A stretch of DNA of 64,000 bases from Alcaligenaceae bacterium (GTDB taxonomy: Bacteria; Pseudomonadota; Gammaproteobacteria; Burkholderiales; Burkholderiaceae_B), in contig CANCMG010000003.1 in the NCBI GenBank assembly GCA_947378965.1, forward strand, positions 44,926-108,925, in the 5' to 3' direction. Of this stretch, positions 1 to 8,698 are shown in pieces. The notes under the pieces were generated by a model. The model ran no database searches. It had not been told where the DNA came from and was given only the letters and a program-made list of their open reading frames with translations. Both the position numbers and the translations under genes were made by a program. Position 1 is the first letter of the stretch, and every line of letters begins with the position of its first letter.

Positions 1-67
1 AAAACCTGTTGCCACCCTAAGCGACTTAGAATATAACAAATGCACCACAGACAAAAACGAGACAACG

Positions 68-1048
68 ATGCACAGAAGACAACTGCTGGCAGCAATGACC
101 GGAGCTTGGATTGCGGGGGTGGCGCCCGTCTCATTCGCGCAGACGCTTGCGGGTAAACAGCTCAGGTTTGTGGTTGGCTACCCGGCCGGAGGGGTTGCCG
201 ACTTCACTGCACGCACGATCGCTGAAGGCGTTGCACAAGACATCGGAGGCACCGTCATTGTTGAAAATAAAGCCGGTGCCGCTGGCAACATCGCCACGGA
301 GTTTGTTGCCCGTCAGCCGGGCGATGCCGGGGTGTTTGGAGTCTTTGGCAACTCAGCACTCTCGACCAACCCTTTTGTGCCTCAACTTGCCTCAAAAAAC
401 GTCGATCCCTACAAAGACTTAGTCCCGGTTGCAACGGTGGTTGACATGATCTTGGTGCTGGCCGTCACGACTCAACTCGGTGTGAGCACGATTGATGAGT
501 TGCTGGCAAAGGCGCGCACGTCTCCACAACCACTGCGTGTCGGCCTCGCAGGGATTGGCTCGGCACATCATCTGTCGGCTTTGCTGCTTGAGCGCTCTGC
601 CTCACTGAACCTCACCATGGTGCCCTATAAGGGTGGCGCTCCCATGATCGCTGATGCGGCCGGTGGGCACCTAGACGCTGTGATCACAACCATCCCGGTG
701 GGTGGTCCGATGGTCGCCGCAGGCAAACTGCGCTGGATTGGTATCATCCAGCCGACAACGATTCCTAGCTTGCCAGGAGTCCAGTCACTGAATCAAGTCC
801 TGAAAGGCGCCTCGATCCCCTCTTGGTTCGGCGTCTTTGGCCCCACCAGCACACCTGCAGGCATCGTCGCGGCGCTACACGCCTCGGTCAATAAAGTCGT
901 CAATAGCCCAGCGACCGCTGACAAGTTACGCAAAAGTGGCCTCGAACCACTCACGCTAACCCCCGCCCAGACTGCGACCCTGATTGCGGACGAAGCGGTA
1001 TTCATGAAAAAACTCTTATCTGAATTTAAACTGGATTTTTCAACCTGA
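68..1048 (+). CDS. Bug-type (TctC family) periplasmic solute-binding protein
   Basis: A 326-residue receptor of the tripartite tricarboxylate transporter (Bug/TctC) family, which binds small carboxylic acids in the periplasm. Residues 1-24 form a signal peptide (MHRRQLLAA start, hydrophobic core, cleavage near SFAQ). The mature N-terminus has the family signature: a beta strand FVVGYPAGG, then a helix, and later VENKAGAAGNIA. The length is normal for the family (about 320). No TctA/TctB membrane genes lie nearby, so it is an orphan receptor, as is common in Burkholderiales. The ligand is unknown. The next gene, an aromatic ring-cleavage-type hydratase, points to an aromatic or dicarboxylic acid. 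Start chosen because the signal peptide begins there. Confidence 0.9.
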   Translation: MHRRQLLAAMTGAWIAGVAPVSFAQTLAGKQLRFVVGYPAGGVADFTARTIAEGVAQDIGGTVIVENKAGAAGNIATEFVARQPGDAGVFGVFGNSALSTNPFVPQLASKNVDPYKDLVPVATVVDMILVLAVTTQLGVSTIDELLAKARTSPQPLRVGLAGIGSAHHLSALLLERSASLNLTMVPYKGGAPMIADAAGGHLDAVITTIPVGGPMVAAGKLRWIGIIQPTTIPSLPGVQSLNQVLKGASIPSWFGVFGPTSTPAGIVAALHASVNKVVNSPATADKLRKSGLEPLTLTPAQTATLIADEAVFMKKLLSEFKLDFST

Positions 1049-1186
1049 GCGCAGTACGTTTGATTTTAAAATGTTGCGCATACCGATGCTTCGTCGCAAT
1101 TAGTGTAGATACGATTACCCTCTTGCAACGAATGACCCGTTAAGTATTTTTCACGGTTACACAAAAAATTTTGAGACGCCCCCATT

Positions 1187-2221
1187 ATGATTATTGATGT
1201 TCACGGCCATTTCACAACCACGCCACCTCAAGTTGCGCAGTTTCGCACTGATCAAATTGCTGAGTACGACCGTACTGGACGCGCACCTACCACCCCGCCA
1301 CCCGCCGTCTCAGACGCTGAGATTCGCGATGGCATTGATAACAATCAATTGCGCATCATGCGCGAGCGTGGCATCGATCTGACGATTTTTTCGCCTCGCG
1401 CGGTCGGTATGGATCATCACCGTGGCAATGAAGACACCAATGTCGTCTGGGCACGCTACAACAACGAGATCATCCATCGCGTCTGCAACATGTACCCTGA
1501 CAACTTCGTTGGGGTCTGCCAGTTGCCTCAGGCCCCCGGCGTTGCGCCCGGCGCCCGCGTGTTTGAAGAGCTTGAGCGCTGCATCAACGAGTATGGCTTT
1601 ATCGGCGCCAACATCAACCCTGATCCAACGGGCGGGCGCTGGAGCGACCCACCGCTGTGGGATAAAAAGTGGTGGTACCCGCTCTACGAAAAAATGGTCG
1701 CGCTTGATATACCCGCCATGATTCACGTCAGCGGCTCATGCAACCCGCATTTCGATGCGGTGGCTACCCACTACATCAACGGCGATACGACAGCGTTTGT
1801 GCAATTCATGACGTCGGATATCTTCAAAGATTTTCCGACCTTAAAATTTATTATCCCGCATGGCGGTGGCGCTGTGCCCTACCATTGGGGTCGCTATCGT
1901 GGTCGTGCGCAAGACATGGGCTTGCCGCCTCTTGAACAAAAGGTTTTAAACAATGTGTTCTTTGACACCTGCGTGTATCACCAGCCTGGGATTGATCTTT
2001 TATTAAAAGTCATTCCAGCCAAAAACATTTTGTTTGCCTCTGAAACCGTCGGCGCTGTGCAAGGCATTGATCCACTCACCAATTTTTACTTCGATGACAC
2101 CAAGCGCTACATCGACGCCTCGCCCTCGGCTGATCTGGCGCAAAAACAAAAGATTTTTTCAGGTAATGCGGTGGGGGTGTATCCACGCTTGCGTGCGCAC
2201 CCAAGGTGCCAAGGCTGCTAG
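1187..2221 (+). CDS. Amidohydrolase-2 family protein, 4-oxalomesaconate hydratase-like
   Basis: A 344-residue TIM-barrel metal-dependent hydrolase (PF04909 type). The N-terminal metal motif is DVHGHF (residues 4-9). Further putative ligand regions are IHVSGSC, FIIPHGGGAVPYHWGR and ILFASETVGAVQG, in the order expected for this family. Length and the opening motif resemble LigJ/PmdE, the 4-oxalomesaconate hydratases of the protocatechuate 4,5-cleavage pathway. That assignment is by resemblance only; a decarboxylase of the same superfamily is the alternative. It follows the Bug receptor by 138 bases on the same strand, so uptake and catabolism may be linked, and it faces plsC convergently. No other ring-cleavage gene is visible, so any pathway must continue to the left. 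Confidence 0.75.
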   Translation: MIIDVHGHFTTTPPQVAQFRTDQIAEYDRTGRAPTTPPPAVSDAEIRDGIDNNQLRIMRERGIDLTIFSPRAVGMDHHRGNEDTNVVWARYNNEIIHRVCNMYPDNFVGVCQLPQAPGVAPGARVFEELERCINEYGFIGANINPDPTGGRWSDPPLWDKKWWYPLYEKMVALDIPAMIHVSGSCNPHFDAVATHYINGDTTAFVQFMTSDIFKDFPTLKFIIPHGGGAVPYHWGRYRGRAQDMGLPPLEQKVLNNVFFDTCVYHQPGIDLLLKVIPAKNILFASETVGAVQGIDPLTNFYFDDTKRYIDASPSADLAQKQKIFSGNAVGVYPRLRAHPRCQGC

Positions 2222-2277
2222 GCGCAACCTGAGCGCGCAGTGCAGCCCAGGGCTTCTGACACTTGGCGCTTTGGGAT

Positions 2278-2298
2278 GTCTCCCTTCAAGGGGGAGAC
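2278..2298. terminator. Hairpin between convergent genes
   Basis: The 117-base gap between the amidohydrolase and plsC holds an inverted repeat. GTCTCCC at 2278-2284 pairs with GGGAGAC at 2292-2298, around a 7-base loop. No run of T follows on either strand, so it is at best a weak bidirectional terminator. The position between convergent stop codons is the main support. Confidence 0.35.
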
Positions 2299-2338
2299 TC
2301 ACCGAGAGCACATTATACTGGTCAGCGCGAAACAGGTC

Positions 2339-3088
2339 TTAGTTTTGTTTCAGTACGACTGCTGAGATCGCGTCGCGCGCTAAACGACCAAGCTCAGCGC
2401 GTGGAGGTGGGCTCTCAGCGCCCGCCTCGAGGATGATCGGTAAAAAATGGATTTCGACCGATAGGCCACTGGCGCTTAAGACGCACCACACACTATCGAG
2501 CAAAGTCTGCTCACCCACAAAGGCGGCTAAATCGCTGCGCTGCCCCTGATGAAAATACAGTAGTGCAACCGGTTGAATTTGCACAGCCGCTTTGCGCGCG
2601 GGTTCAAACAAGTTGGCGTAAAAGGGCAAGAGATCAAAGCCAGGCGAGGTTGTCCCCTCAGGAAACAAACCCACAGCCTGCCCGCGTGCAAAGTGCGCCT
2701 GCATCGCCAAGCCCACTTTGTGCACTGCGTGACGCGAGGCGCGTTCAATAAAAATTGTGCCCGCACCGGCCACCAGCCAACCAAGTATGGGCCAGCGCCT
2801 AATTTCGCTTTTTGCGATAAAGGCTGTGGCTCGCACACCGTTCAAGAAAAAAATATCAAGCCAAGAGATGTGGTTCACCACCCACAGCACACCTCCGTGC
2901 AAAACAGGGTCACCCCGTTGGGTCACGCGCACGCCGCACAGCCCAAGCAATATTTTTGACCAATATTTTTTTGCCCAAAGGCGCCCAGACAAACCAATCC
3001 AGGGATAAGTCAGTGCGATGATCAAGAGGCCGCAAAGAATCCAACACGTCACGAGCACCACGCGCAACGAGAACCGCAAAACTTTCAA
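2339..3088 (-). CDS. plsC: 1-acyl-sn-glycerol-3-phosphate acyltransferase (PlsC family)
   Basis: A membrane acyltransferase that adds a fatty acyl chain to lysophosphatidate or a related lysolipid. An N-terminal hydrophobic segment is followed by the catalytic NHISWLD (H73 and D78, the HX4D motif) and by FPEGTTSPG (about 142-150, the substrate-binding motif). The open frame extends to 3235, but that would bury 49 residues without family character inside pyrC'. I chose the TTG at 3088-3086. It overlaps the pyrC' stop as TTGA and has GGAG eight bases upstream, giving 249 residues, normal for PlsC. This implies translational coupling to pyrC', and the gene is last in the rubredoxin-yqgE-ruvX-pyr operon. 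Confidence 0.85.
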   Translation of the reverse strand: MKVLRFSLRVVLVTCWILCGLLIIALTYPWIGLSGRLWAKKYWSKILLGLCGVRVTQRGDPVLHGGVLWVVNHISWLDIFFLNGVRATAFIAKSEIRRWPILGWLVAGAGTIFIERASRHAVHKVGLAMQAHFARGQAVGLFPEGTTSPGFDLLPFYANLFEPARKAAVQIQPVALLYFHQGQRSDLAAFVGEQTLLDSVWCVLSASGLSVEIHFLPIILEAGAESPPPRAELGRLARDAISAVVLKQN

Positions 3089-4383
3089 CCAGCAAGCTCC
3101 CAGGCAACCTGACCGCGCACCATCGTCAGGCAGACCTTGCCGGGCAGCTCCATTCCTAAAAATGGGGTGTGCTGACTTTGACTTAAAAAGGATTCTCGGT
3201 TCACTTGCCAAAACGCCTTTGGATCGACCACGCACAGGTCGGCGGATGCACCCACACCAATTTGACCCGCTAAGGCAGCTTGAGCCGAGGCTCCCGCAAG
3301 CACACGACCTGGGCCGCTTGTCACGCGCGCCAGCGCCTCAGGCAAGGCAACCTTGGCCTCTGTTGCCCATTTCAAAGTGAGTGAAAGCAACAGCTCAAGC
3401 CCCGTAGCACCAGGCTCGGCTTCGGCAAAGGGCAACATTTTGCCGTCATCATCCACCGGCGTATGATCTGAACACACGACATCGATCGTGCCATCTGCTA
3501 ACGCAGCACGAATCGCATCGCGATCACGCTGCCCTCGCAAGGGCGGATCCAGACGAAAATTACTGTCGTAATAACCAATATCAACATCGGTTAGATGCAC
3601 ATGGTTTGCCGACACGTCACACGTGACGGGCAAGCCTTCGCGCTTGGCGGCGCGCACGAGCTCGATGCCTGCTGCCGACGAGACTCGACAAATGTGTAAA
3701 CGCACACCGCAAGTACGCTGCAACTCAAAGAGCGTATTCAAGGCAACCGTTTCGGCCTGTACTGGTATGCCAGGCAAACCGAGTCGCGAGGCATAGGCTC
3801 CACTGGCCGCGACTCCCGAACCCGACAACCAGGGATCTTGCGCACGCAGCCAGAGCATAAAGTCAAAGGTGCGCGCATACTGCATGGCACGCAATAAAAC
3901 ATTCGTATCCAAAATCGGCATATCGGCCTGAGAAAACGCCACGCAACCCGCTTCTGTGAGCTCGGCCATCTCGGTGATGACCTCCCCTTTGAGGCCAACC
4001 GTCATAGCACCCAATGGATACAAATTGACCTGATCGAGTTGTCGCGCGCGATGCTTGAGCATTTCGACCAAACCAGGCTCATCAAGAGTGGGGTCAGTAT
4101 CGGGCGGCAACACTAGGCTGGTAATTCCACCCGCTAAGGCTGCACGCATTTCAGACTCTAGGGTGCCGCGGTATTCAAAACCGGGTTCGCGCAGGCGTGC
4201 CGCCAGGTCTACCAACCCAGGCAATACCAATTTATCGGTGGCATCAATCACGCGCTCGGCCTTGAAACCCGCTGGCGCTGCGCCAAGCGCTGCGATGACC
4301 CCATCGCTCACAAATACATCGGTCACCTGATCTACGCCGTTCGCAGGATCAATCACTCGACCATTTTTGATCTGTAGCTTCAT
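3085..4383 (-). CDS. pyrC: Dihydroorotase-like protein PyrC' (probably non-catalytic ATCase partner)
   Basis: A 432-residue protein of the long (class I) dihydroorotase family. The metal-binding HxH of active enzymes, normally in a DxHxHxREPG context, reads D59-L-A61-A-R63-L-R-E-P-G here, so both histidines are gone. Other family landmarks remain: [25 protein letters not shown] and PGATGLE. In Pseudomonas such inactive PyrC' chains are structural partners of aspartate carbamoyltransferase. The ATGA overlap with pyrB (4380-4383) supports the same role here. An active dihydroorotase should exist elsewhere in the genome. It is a fused-length, intact frame, not a pseudogene. Confidence 0.92.
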   Translation of the reverse strand: MKLQIKNGRVIDPANGVDQVTDVFVSDGVIAALGAAPAGFKAERVIDATDKLVLPGLVDLAARLREPGFEYRGTLESEMRAALAGGITSLVLPPDTDPTLDEPGLVEMLKHRARQLDQVNLYPLGAMTVGLKGEVITEMAELTEAGCVAFSQADMPILDTNVLLRAMQYARTFDFMLWLRAQDPWLSGSGVAASGAYASRLGLPGIPVQAETVALNTLFELQRTCGVRLHICRVSSAAGIELVRAAKREGLPVTCDVSANHVHLTDVDIGYYDSNFRLDPPLRGQRDRDAIRAALADGTIDVVCSDHTPVDDDGKMLPFAEAEPGATGLELLLSLTLKWATEAKVALPEALARVTSGPGRVLAGASAQAALAGQIGVGASADLCVVDPKAFWQVNRESFLSQSQHTPFLGMELPGKVCLTMVRGQVAWELAG

Positions 4384-5333
4384 GCTGAGGCTCCGGCAAC
4401 AATACTCATCACGGCCATTCGCACGGCGATGCCAAACGTCACCTGATTCAAGATGACAGACTGCTTGCCGTCGGCAACCGCCGAATCAATTTCGACGCCT
4501 CGATTCATCGGGCCTGGGTGCATCACGATGCAGTCAGCTTTGGCGAGAGCAAGTTTTTCTTCAGTCAATCCATAATGTTTGAAGTATTCGTGCGAAGAGG
4601 GCAGCAACGCGCCGCGCATTCGCTCACTTTGCAAGCGCAGCATGATAATTACATCTGCACCCTTTAAGCCTTCACGCATATCGGTAAACACACGCACGCC
4701 CATCTGCTCTAAACCGCTTGGCAGCAAGGTTAAGGGTGCTATCGCCCGCACCTCGGCCACCCCTAGCGTAGTGAGTGCGTGGATATTAGAACGGGCCACG
4801 CGCGAATGCAGCACATCGCCCACCACGGCAACCGTCAGATTCGAAAAATCTTTTTTGAAATGACGAATCGTATACATGTCTAGTAAGGCCTGCGTCGGAT
4901 GAGCATGTCGTCCGTCACCCGCGTTGACCACATGCACATGAGGCGCCACATGTTGCGCGATGAGGTAAGGTGCGCCGCTGGCCTCGTGACGCACCACAAA
5001 CAGGTCGGCCTGCATGGCCGATAAGTTCGCGATGGTATCGAGCAAGGTCTCGCCCTTGGCTGCAGACGAAACATTGATATTTAGGTTAAAAACATCGGCC
5101 GACAAACGCTTAGCCGCAATTTCAAAGGTGGTGCGTGTACGCGTTGAGTTTTCAAAGAAAAGATTGAAAACACTTTTGCCGCGCAGCAAGGGCACTTTTT
5201 TAACATCGCGATCGGCAAGCGGCACAAAGGTTTGAGCGGTATCTAAGATGTGCGTCAGAATCGCACGCGGCAACCCCTCTGTCGTAATTAGATGCGTCAG
5301 TTCGCCATGGCGATTGAGTTGGGGGTTACGCAT
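4380..5333 (-). CDS. pyrB: Aspartate carbamoyltransferase catalytic subunit
   Basis: Catalyses carbamoyl phosphate plus aspartate to carbamoyl aspartate, the first committed step of pyrimidine synthesis. The carbamoyl-phosphate motif STRTR lies at residues 63-67, and [11 protein letters not shown] near residue 270 is the aspartate-side loop. At 317 residues it is normal length. The start codon overlaps the pyrR stop (TGATG at 5335-5331), and the stop overlaps the pyrC' start, so the three genes are translationally coupled. No pyrI regulatory subunit is present, in keeping with the class A (PyrB plus PyrC') architecture. Confidence 0.97.
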   Translation of the reverse strand: MRNPQLNRHGELTHLITTEGLPRAILTHILDTAQTFVPLADRDVKKVPLLRGKSVFNLFFENSTRTRTTFEIAAKRLSADVFNLNINVSSAAKGETLLDTIANLSAMQADLFVVRHEASGAPYLIAQHVAPHVHVVNAGDGRHAHPTQALLDMYTIRHFKKDFSNLTVAVVGDVLHSRVARSNIHALTTLGVAEVRAIAPLTLLPSGLEQMGVRVFTDMREGLKGADVIIMLRLQSERMRGALLPSSHEYFKHYGLTEEKLALAKADCIVMHPGPMNRGVEIDSAVADGKQSVILNQVTFGIAVRMAVMSIVAGASA

Positions 5334-5875
5334 CAGTTCTCCTGGAGTTCGGTCGTCAGCACAAGCTTGCCGTCTTCGGTTTGCGACAACACCAGCGTGC
5401 CCGCGGGGGCAGGAGTTACCACGCCACCGACTGCGACTGCTGCAATCGGCAGTTCGCGCCCACCACGATCCACCAATACCGCCAGACGAATCGAGGCTGG
5501 ACGACCGTAGTCAAACAATTCGTGCATGGCCGCTCGAATCGTGCGCCCGGTGTAAAGCACATCATCAATCAAAATTAAATGCTTGTCGGTGACCGGAAAA
5601 GAGATATCAGAGGGCAACACTTGGCTGTGCAAGCCTATTTTGTCAAAGTCATCGCGATAAAAACTGATGTCGAGCGTGCCATAGGGTTGCACCAACTTTA
5701 AGTCGCGATGTAAGCGTGCTGCAAGCCAGGCGCCGCCAGAATGGATGCCGACTAAATGCACCTGCTGAATTGGCAAAGACTGAACGATTTGCCTGACTGC
5801 AGCGAGCAAAGCCGCATAAAGCGTTTCAGCATCTGGCAGCGTCTCAGGAGTGTAGGCGGGCGGCTGTTGTGACAT
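5333..5875 (-). CDS. pyrR: Bifunctional pyr operon regulator / uracil phosphoribosyltransferase PyrR
   Basis: A 180-residue phosphoribosyltransferase-fold protein. The PRPP-binding loop is [13 protein letters not shown] at residues 100-112. In Gram-positive bacteria PyrR binds pyr mRNA to control attenuation. In proteobacteria homologues sit beside pyrB but the RNA role is less certain. I see no obvious attenuator in the 11 bases between ruvX and pyrR, so the regulatory function is unproven here, while uracil phosphoribosyltransferase activity is plausible. The gene is coupled to pyrB by a one-base stop/start overlap. Confidence 0.93.
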   Translation of the reverse strand: MSQQPPAYTPETLPDAETLYAALLAAVRQIVQSLPIQQVHLVGIHSGGAWLAARLHRDLKLVQPYGTLDISFYRDDFDKIGLHSQVLPSDISFPVTDKHLILIDDVLYTGRTIRAAMHELFDYGRPASIRLAVLVDRGGRELPIAAVAVGGVVTPAPAGTLVLSQTEDGKLVLTTELQEN

Positions 5876-5886
5876 AGGGGCAGGCC

Positions 5887-6279
5887 TCAGGGATGCGCAT
5901 CAAAATAGCGTTGCAGAATAATAGCCGCTGCGACGGCATCATCGGGCGCATTCCCTGTAATTTTCTGAGCCTCGACGCTTGAACCGCGTTCGTCAACCAG
6001 CACAACAGGTATCCCAAAACGGCCCTCAAGCTGGCGGGCGAAGCGTCGGCAATGTTGCGAGGCGTACTGCTCCGAGCCATCCGTTGCCAACGCTAAGCCA
6101 ACAACGAGGCGCTCGGGTTGCCAGGTCGCGAGCAACGCTTCGATACGGGCAAAGCGCCCGTGGCGCGTCGGTTCAAGGATCAAATCCAGAGGCCGCGCCT
6201 GCTTAAGTAGCGTGTTTCCGAGCGCGACGCCTAGTTTTTTGGCGCCATAATCAAAAGCCAGCAGCGTTTCTTCAGGCAT
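5887..6279 (-). CDS. ruvX: Putative pre-16S rRNA nuclease / Holliday junction resolvase-like YqgF
   Basis: A 130-residue RNase H-fold nuclease. Family motifs are LAFDYGAKKLGVALGN (first catalytic Asp), a central VVGLALATDGSE and LVDERGSSVEAQK. It was long called a Holliday junction resolvase; in Escherichia coli the homologue processes the 5' end of 16S rRNA. It starts inside the last codons of yqgE (8-base overlap), the usual yqgE-yqgF pairing of proteobacteria. Length is normal. Confidence 0.93.
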   Translation of the reverse strand: MPEETLLAFDYGAKKLGVALGNTLLKQARPLDLILEPTRHGRFARIEALLATWQPERLVVGLALATDGSEQYASQHCRRFARQLEGRFGIPVVLVDERGSSVEAQKITGNAPDDAVAAAIILQRYFDAHP

Positions 6280-6871
6280 GCCCTGCCGCGCCGGTGAGCA
6301 TCACTGGATCAATGCCAAGCAACTTGAGCGCCGCTGGGTAACGCTGTTCAGGAGGTGTCGAAAAAATGATTTCGATGTCAGCGGCGACGTTGAGCCAGGC
6401 GTTTTGTGCCAACTCGTTTTCGAGTTGCCCTGCGCCCCAACCTGCGTACCCGAGCGTGACCAACAGTTTTTCAGGCCCTTTGCCGGCGGCTACCTCTTGC
6501 AATACGTCGCGTGAGGTAGTGAGTGCCAACGCACCAAGCTTGATGCTCGAGCTATATTCGCCCAAAGGCGAGTGCAACACAAAGCCGCGATCAGTCTGCA
6601 CGGGGCCACCAAAAAACACCACACTGGTCTGAAACGGACTAATTTCAAGTTTCAGATCGATTTTTTCAAGCAGACTGGACAGTGAGAGATCAGTTGGGCG
6701 ATTGATCACAAGCCCTAAAGCACCTTTGGGGCCATGTTCGCACACATAGATCACGGTCCCGGCCAACTCGCCAGTCACCATGCCTGGCATCGCCATCAAA
6801 AACTGGTTTGATAGGTCAATGACTGTGTCTGGGGAGGCCTCGTGAGTGATCCTTGGGTCTTGCGTCATCAA
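6272..6871 (-). CDS. yqgE: YqgE/AlgH family protein (UPF0301)
   Basis: A 199-residue member of the YqgE/AlgH family. Recognisable blocks are FLMAMPGM, GALGLVINRPTDLSL and VFFGGPVQ, followed by a C-terminal GYAGWGAGQLE. The biochemical function is not established; AlgH was named for an effect on alginate expression in Pseudomonas. It lies 22 bases downstream of rubredoxin and overlaps ruvX, so it is the second gene of the pyr operon. Confidence 0.93.
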   Translation of the reverse strand: MMTQDPRITHEASPDTVIDLSNQFLMAMPGMVTGELAGTVIYVCEHGPKGALGLVINRPTDLSLSSLLEKIDLKLEISPFQTSVVFFGGPVQTDRGFVLHSPLGEYSSSIKLGALALTTSRDVLQEVAAGKGPEKLLVTLGYAGWGAGQLENELAQNAWLNVAADIEIIFSTPPEQRYPAALKLLGIDPVMLTGAAGHA

Positions 6872-6893
6872 TGCACACCTATATAAAAATTAC

Positions 6894-7058
6894 TTAGACT
6901 TCCATCATTTCAAAATCTTCTTTACGAGCACCACACTCTGGGCAAACCCAATTTGGTGGCACGTCTTCCCACTTTGTGCCAGGTGCAATGCCTTCTTCTG
7001 GCAGGCCAGACTCTTCGTCATAAATCCAACCGCAAATTAAACACATCCAAGTACGCAT
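6894..7058 (-). CDS. Rubredoxin
   Basis: A 54-residue protein read directly from the minus strand. It begins MRTWMCLICGWIYDEE and ends DFEMMEV. Two CxxCG knuckles, C6-x2-C9-G and C39-x2-C42-G, form the single-iron site. The aromatic residues and the PPNW-C motif between them are typical rubredoxin. It is a small cytoplasmic electron carrier. A purine-rich GAGAGAG lies just before the ATG. It is divergent from thiD and 22 bases upstream of yqgE, so it is probably the first gene of the seven-gene minus-strand operon. Full length, nothing missing. Confidence 0.95.
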   Translation of the reverse strand: MRTWMCLICGWIYDEESGLPEEGIAPGTKWEDVPPNWVCPECGARKEDFEMMEV

Positions 7059-7187
7059 AGCTCTCTCTTTAAATTAAGCCTGTTTCGTCACCGATAACAG
7101 GCGGGCAAAAACGGTTGTTCTCATACAATGGGGTCAATCTTACCGAAACCAACCACTCGATGTCTGTTTATTGCCTGCCTTTTTGAC

Positions 7188-8006
7188 ATGAATCCACCAA
7201 ATTCGACCTCGATTGTTCTGATTTTTGGCCCCTTTGACCCCACTGGCTCGGACGGGCTGCCAGCCGATGCCATCACTTGCGCCGCTCTGAACGGGCATGC
7301 GCTGGCCACCTTAACTGCCGTCAAGATCCAAGACAGTGCCGACACTGAGGCCGTATTACCCTGTCCGGCCGAGCAAATTGACGACCAGGCCCGCTGCCTG
7401 CTTGAAGATATCACAGTGCAAGCGATCAAGGTCGGGCAATTATCGTCGGTTGAGGCCGCCAGTGCGGTCGCGCAGATTGCGGCCGACTACAGCCAAGTCC
7501 CCATGGTGCTGCATCTGGGACAGCAAGAGATCGATACCGAGGAAGCCACTGAAGACGAAGATGAGGTGCAAGACTTGATTGGCGCGGTGGTCGAGCTACT
7601 GGTACCCCAAGCACAAGTGGTGGTGGTAGACGGCAAGCGGCTAGCACAGTGGGTCACCGACGATTTGCTTGAAGCCTCAGGGCAGACTGCCGGCCCACAA
7701 GCCCTTCAAGCCATCGGTGCAAGTTGGGTGCTGGTGCTGGGTCATCAACAGCGCCCAGGGCATCAGGCCAATATTCTGCTCGGCCCGCAAAGCGAGACTA
7801 TTTCATGGCCTTGGGTGGCCCCACCCGACCGACTACGAGACTCGGGTGGTCTGGTGGCAACGGCTTTGGCCACGCTACTGGCGCAAGGCCTAGCCGTGCC
7901 AGAGGCTGCCCGTCAAGCCTGTCTCCACGCAGAACGGGCGGTCGCCCAATCGTTTCAGCCAGGCATGGGCAACCGCATTGCCCGCCGTCTTGCTATCAAA
8001 GGCTAA
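7188..8006 (+). CDS. thiD: ThiD-like hydroxymethylpyrimidine/phosphomethylpyrimidine kinase, divergent
   Basis: A ribokinase-fold protein of 272 residues from the chosen ATG. The opening FGPFDPTGSDGLPADA (13-28) corresponds to the substrate motif AGSDPSGGAGIQAD of canonical ThiD. The C-terminal anion-hole motif, usually GTGCT, reads D218-S-G-G here, so the normal cysteine is missing. An acidic insert, DTEEATEDEDEVQD, lies at 116-129. The frame is open from 7128, but a TACAAT hexamer (7124-7129) overlaps that ATG, and the sequence before 7188 has no family character. It is followed after three bases by thiE, so a role in HMP phosphorylation is likely, but the activity is uncertain. Confidence 0.75.
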   Translation: MNPPNSTSIVLIFGPFDPTGSDGLPADAITCAALNGHALATLTAVKIQDSADTEAVLPCPAEQIDDQARCLLEDITVQAIKVGQLSSVEAASAVAQIAADYSQVPMVLHLGQQEIDTEEATEDEDEVQDLIGAVVELLVPQAQVVVVDGKRLAQWVTDDLLEASGQTAGPQALQAIGASWVLVLGHQQRPGHQANILLGPQSETISWPWVAPPDRLRDSGGLVATALATLLAQGLAVPEAARQACLHAERAVAQSFQPGMGNRIARRLAIKG

Positions 8007-8009
8007 ACC

Positions 8010-8684
8010 ATGACCGCACAACACACGACAAACAAGACACTACGCTTTCCCTCGGGGCTCTATGGAGTCACCCCCGAATGGAACGACGCCCATACCCTCG
8101 AACGGGCAGTGCGCGCTGCGGCAAGTGGCGGCATGCGAGCACTGCAGTTTCGACACAAGTCGACTGACCGCGGCTTACGCAAAGAATTAGCGCAAGGCTT
8201 GGCGACGTTGTGCCGCGAGCTTGAGGTCACATTTTTCATCAACGATGACTGGCGCTTAGCGCTTGAACTGAAGGCCGATGGGGTCCATCTCGGGCAGCAC
8301 GACGACCCTCCTGCGCAAGTGCGCGCGGAGATTGGCCCCGACATGCTGTTAGGTGTGTCGTGTTATGCCAACATACAACTGGCGCAACAACTCTTGCAAC
8401 ATGACGTCTCGTATATCGCCTTTGGGGCGATGTATGCATCGCAAACAAAACCGCTCGCGCCACCCGCGCCCTTAACAGTCTTACGCGAGGGACGCGACCT
8501 GTGCGAGCGCTATTCGGCACCTCGCCCTGCTGTGGTGGCGATTGGCGGGATCGGCCCGCAACACGCACAAGCCTTAGCACGGGCTGGCGCTGACTCAATC
8601 GCAGTGATCGGCAGCTTGTTTATGGCGCCCGATGTTCAGGCCGCAGCACGCGCGCTCTCGCAACCCTTTTCTTCTCTTGTCTAG
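8010..8684 (+). CDS. thiE: Thiamine phosphate synthase
   Basis: Joins HMP pyrophosphate and thiazole phosphate to give thiamine phosphate. This 224-residue TIM barrel has the expected blocks: LQFRHKSTD (normally LR.K), [30 protein letters not shown] and the phosphate-binding [11 protein letters not shown]. It starts three bases after the thiD-like gene and ends 14 bases before hemL, so the three are probably one transcript. I found no TPP riboswitch upstream of the pair. Confidence 0.93.
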   Translation: MTAQHTTNKTLRFPSGLYGVTPEWNDAHTLERAVRAAASGGMRALQFRHKSTDRGLRKELAQGLATLCRELEVTFFINDDWRLALELKADGVHLGQHDDPPAQVRAEIGPDMLLGVSCYANIQLAQQLLQHDVSYIAFGAMYASQTKPLAPPAPLTVLREGRDLCERYSAPRPAVVAIGGIGPQHAQALARAGADSIAVIGSLFMAPDVQAAARALSQPFSSLV

Positions 8685-8698
8685 GCGGATCTTTTCTT

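Noticed and set aside
3085..4383. Calling pyrC' a pseudogene because of the missing histidines.
   Set aside because: The frame is full length, coupled on both sides and conserved elsewhere; loss of the metal site fits the known PyrC' role.
7059..7187. TPP riboswitch expected before thiD-thiE.
   Set aside because: The conserved CTGAGA and ACCTGATCTGG-type segments of the TPP aptamer are not found in this gap.
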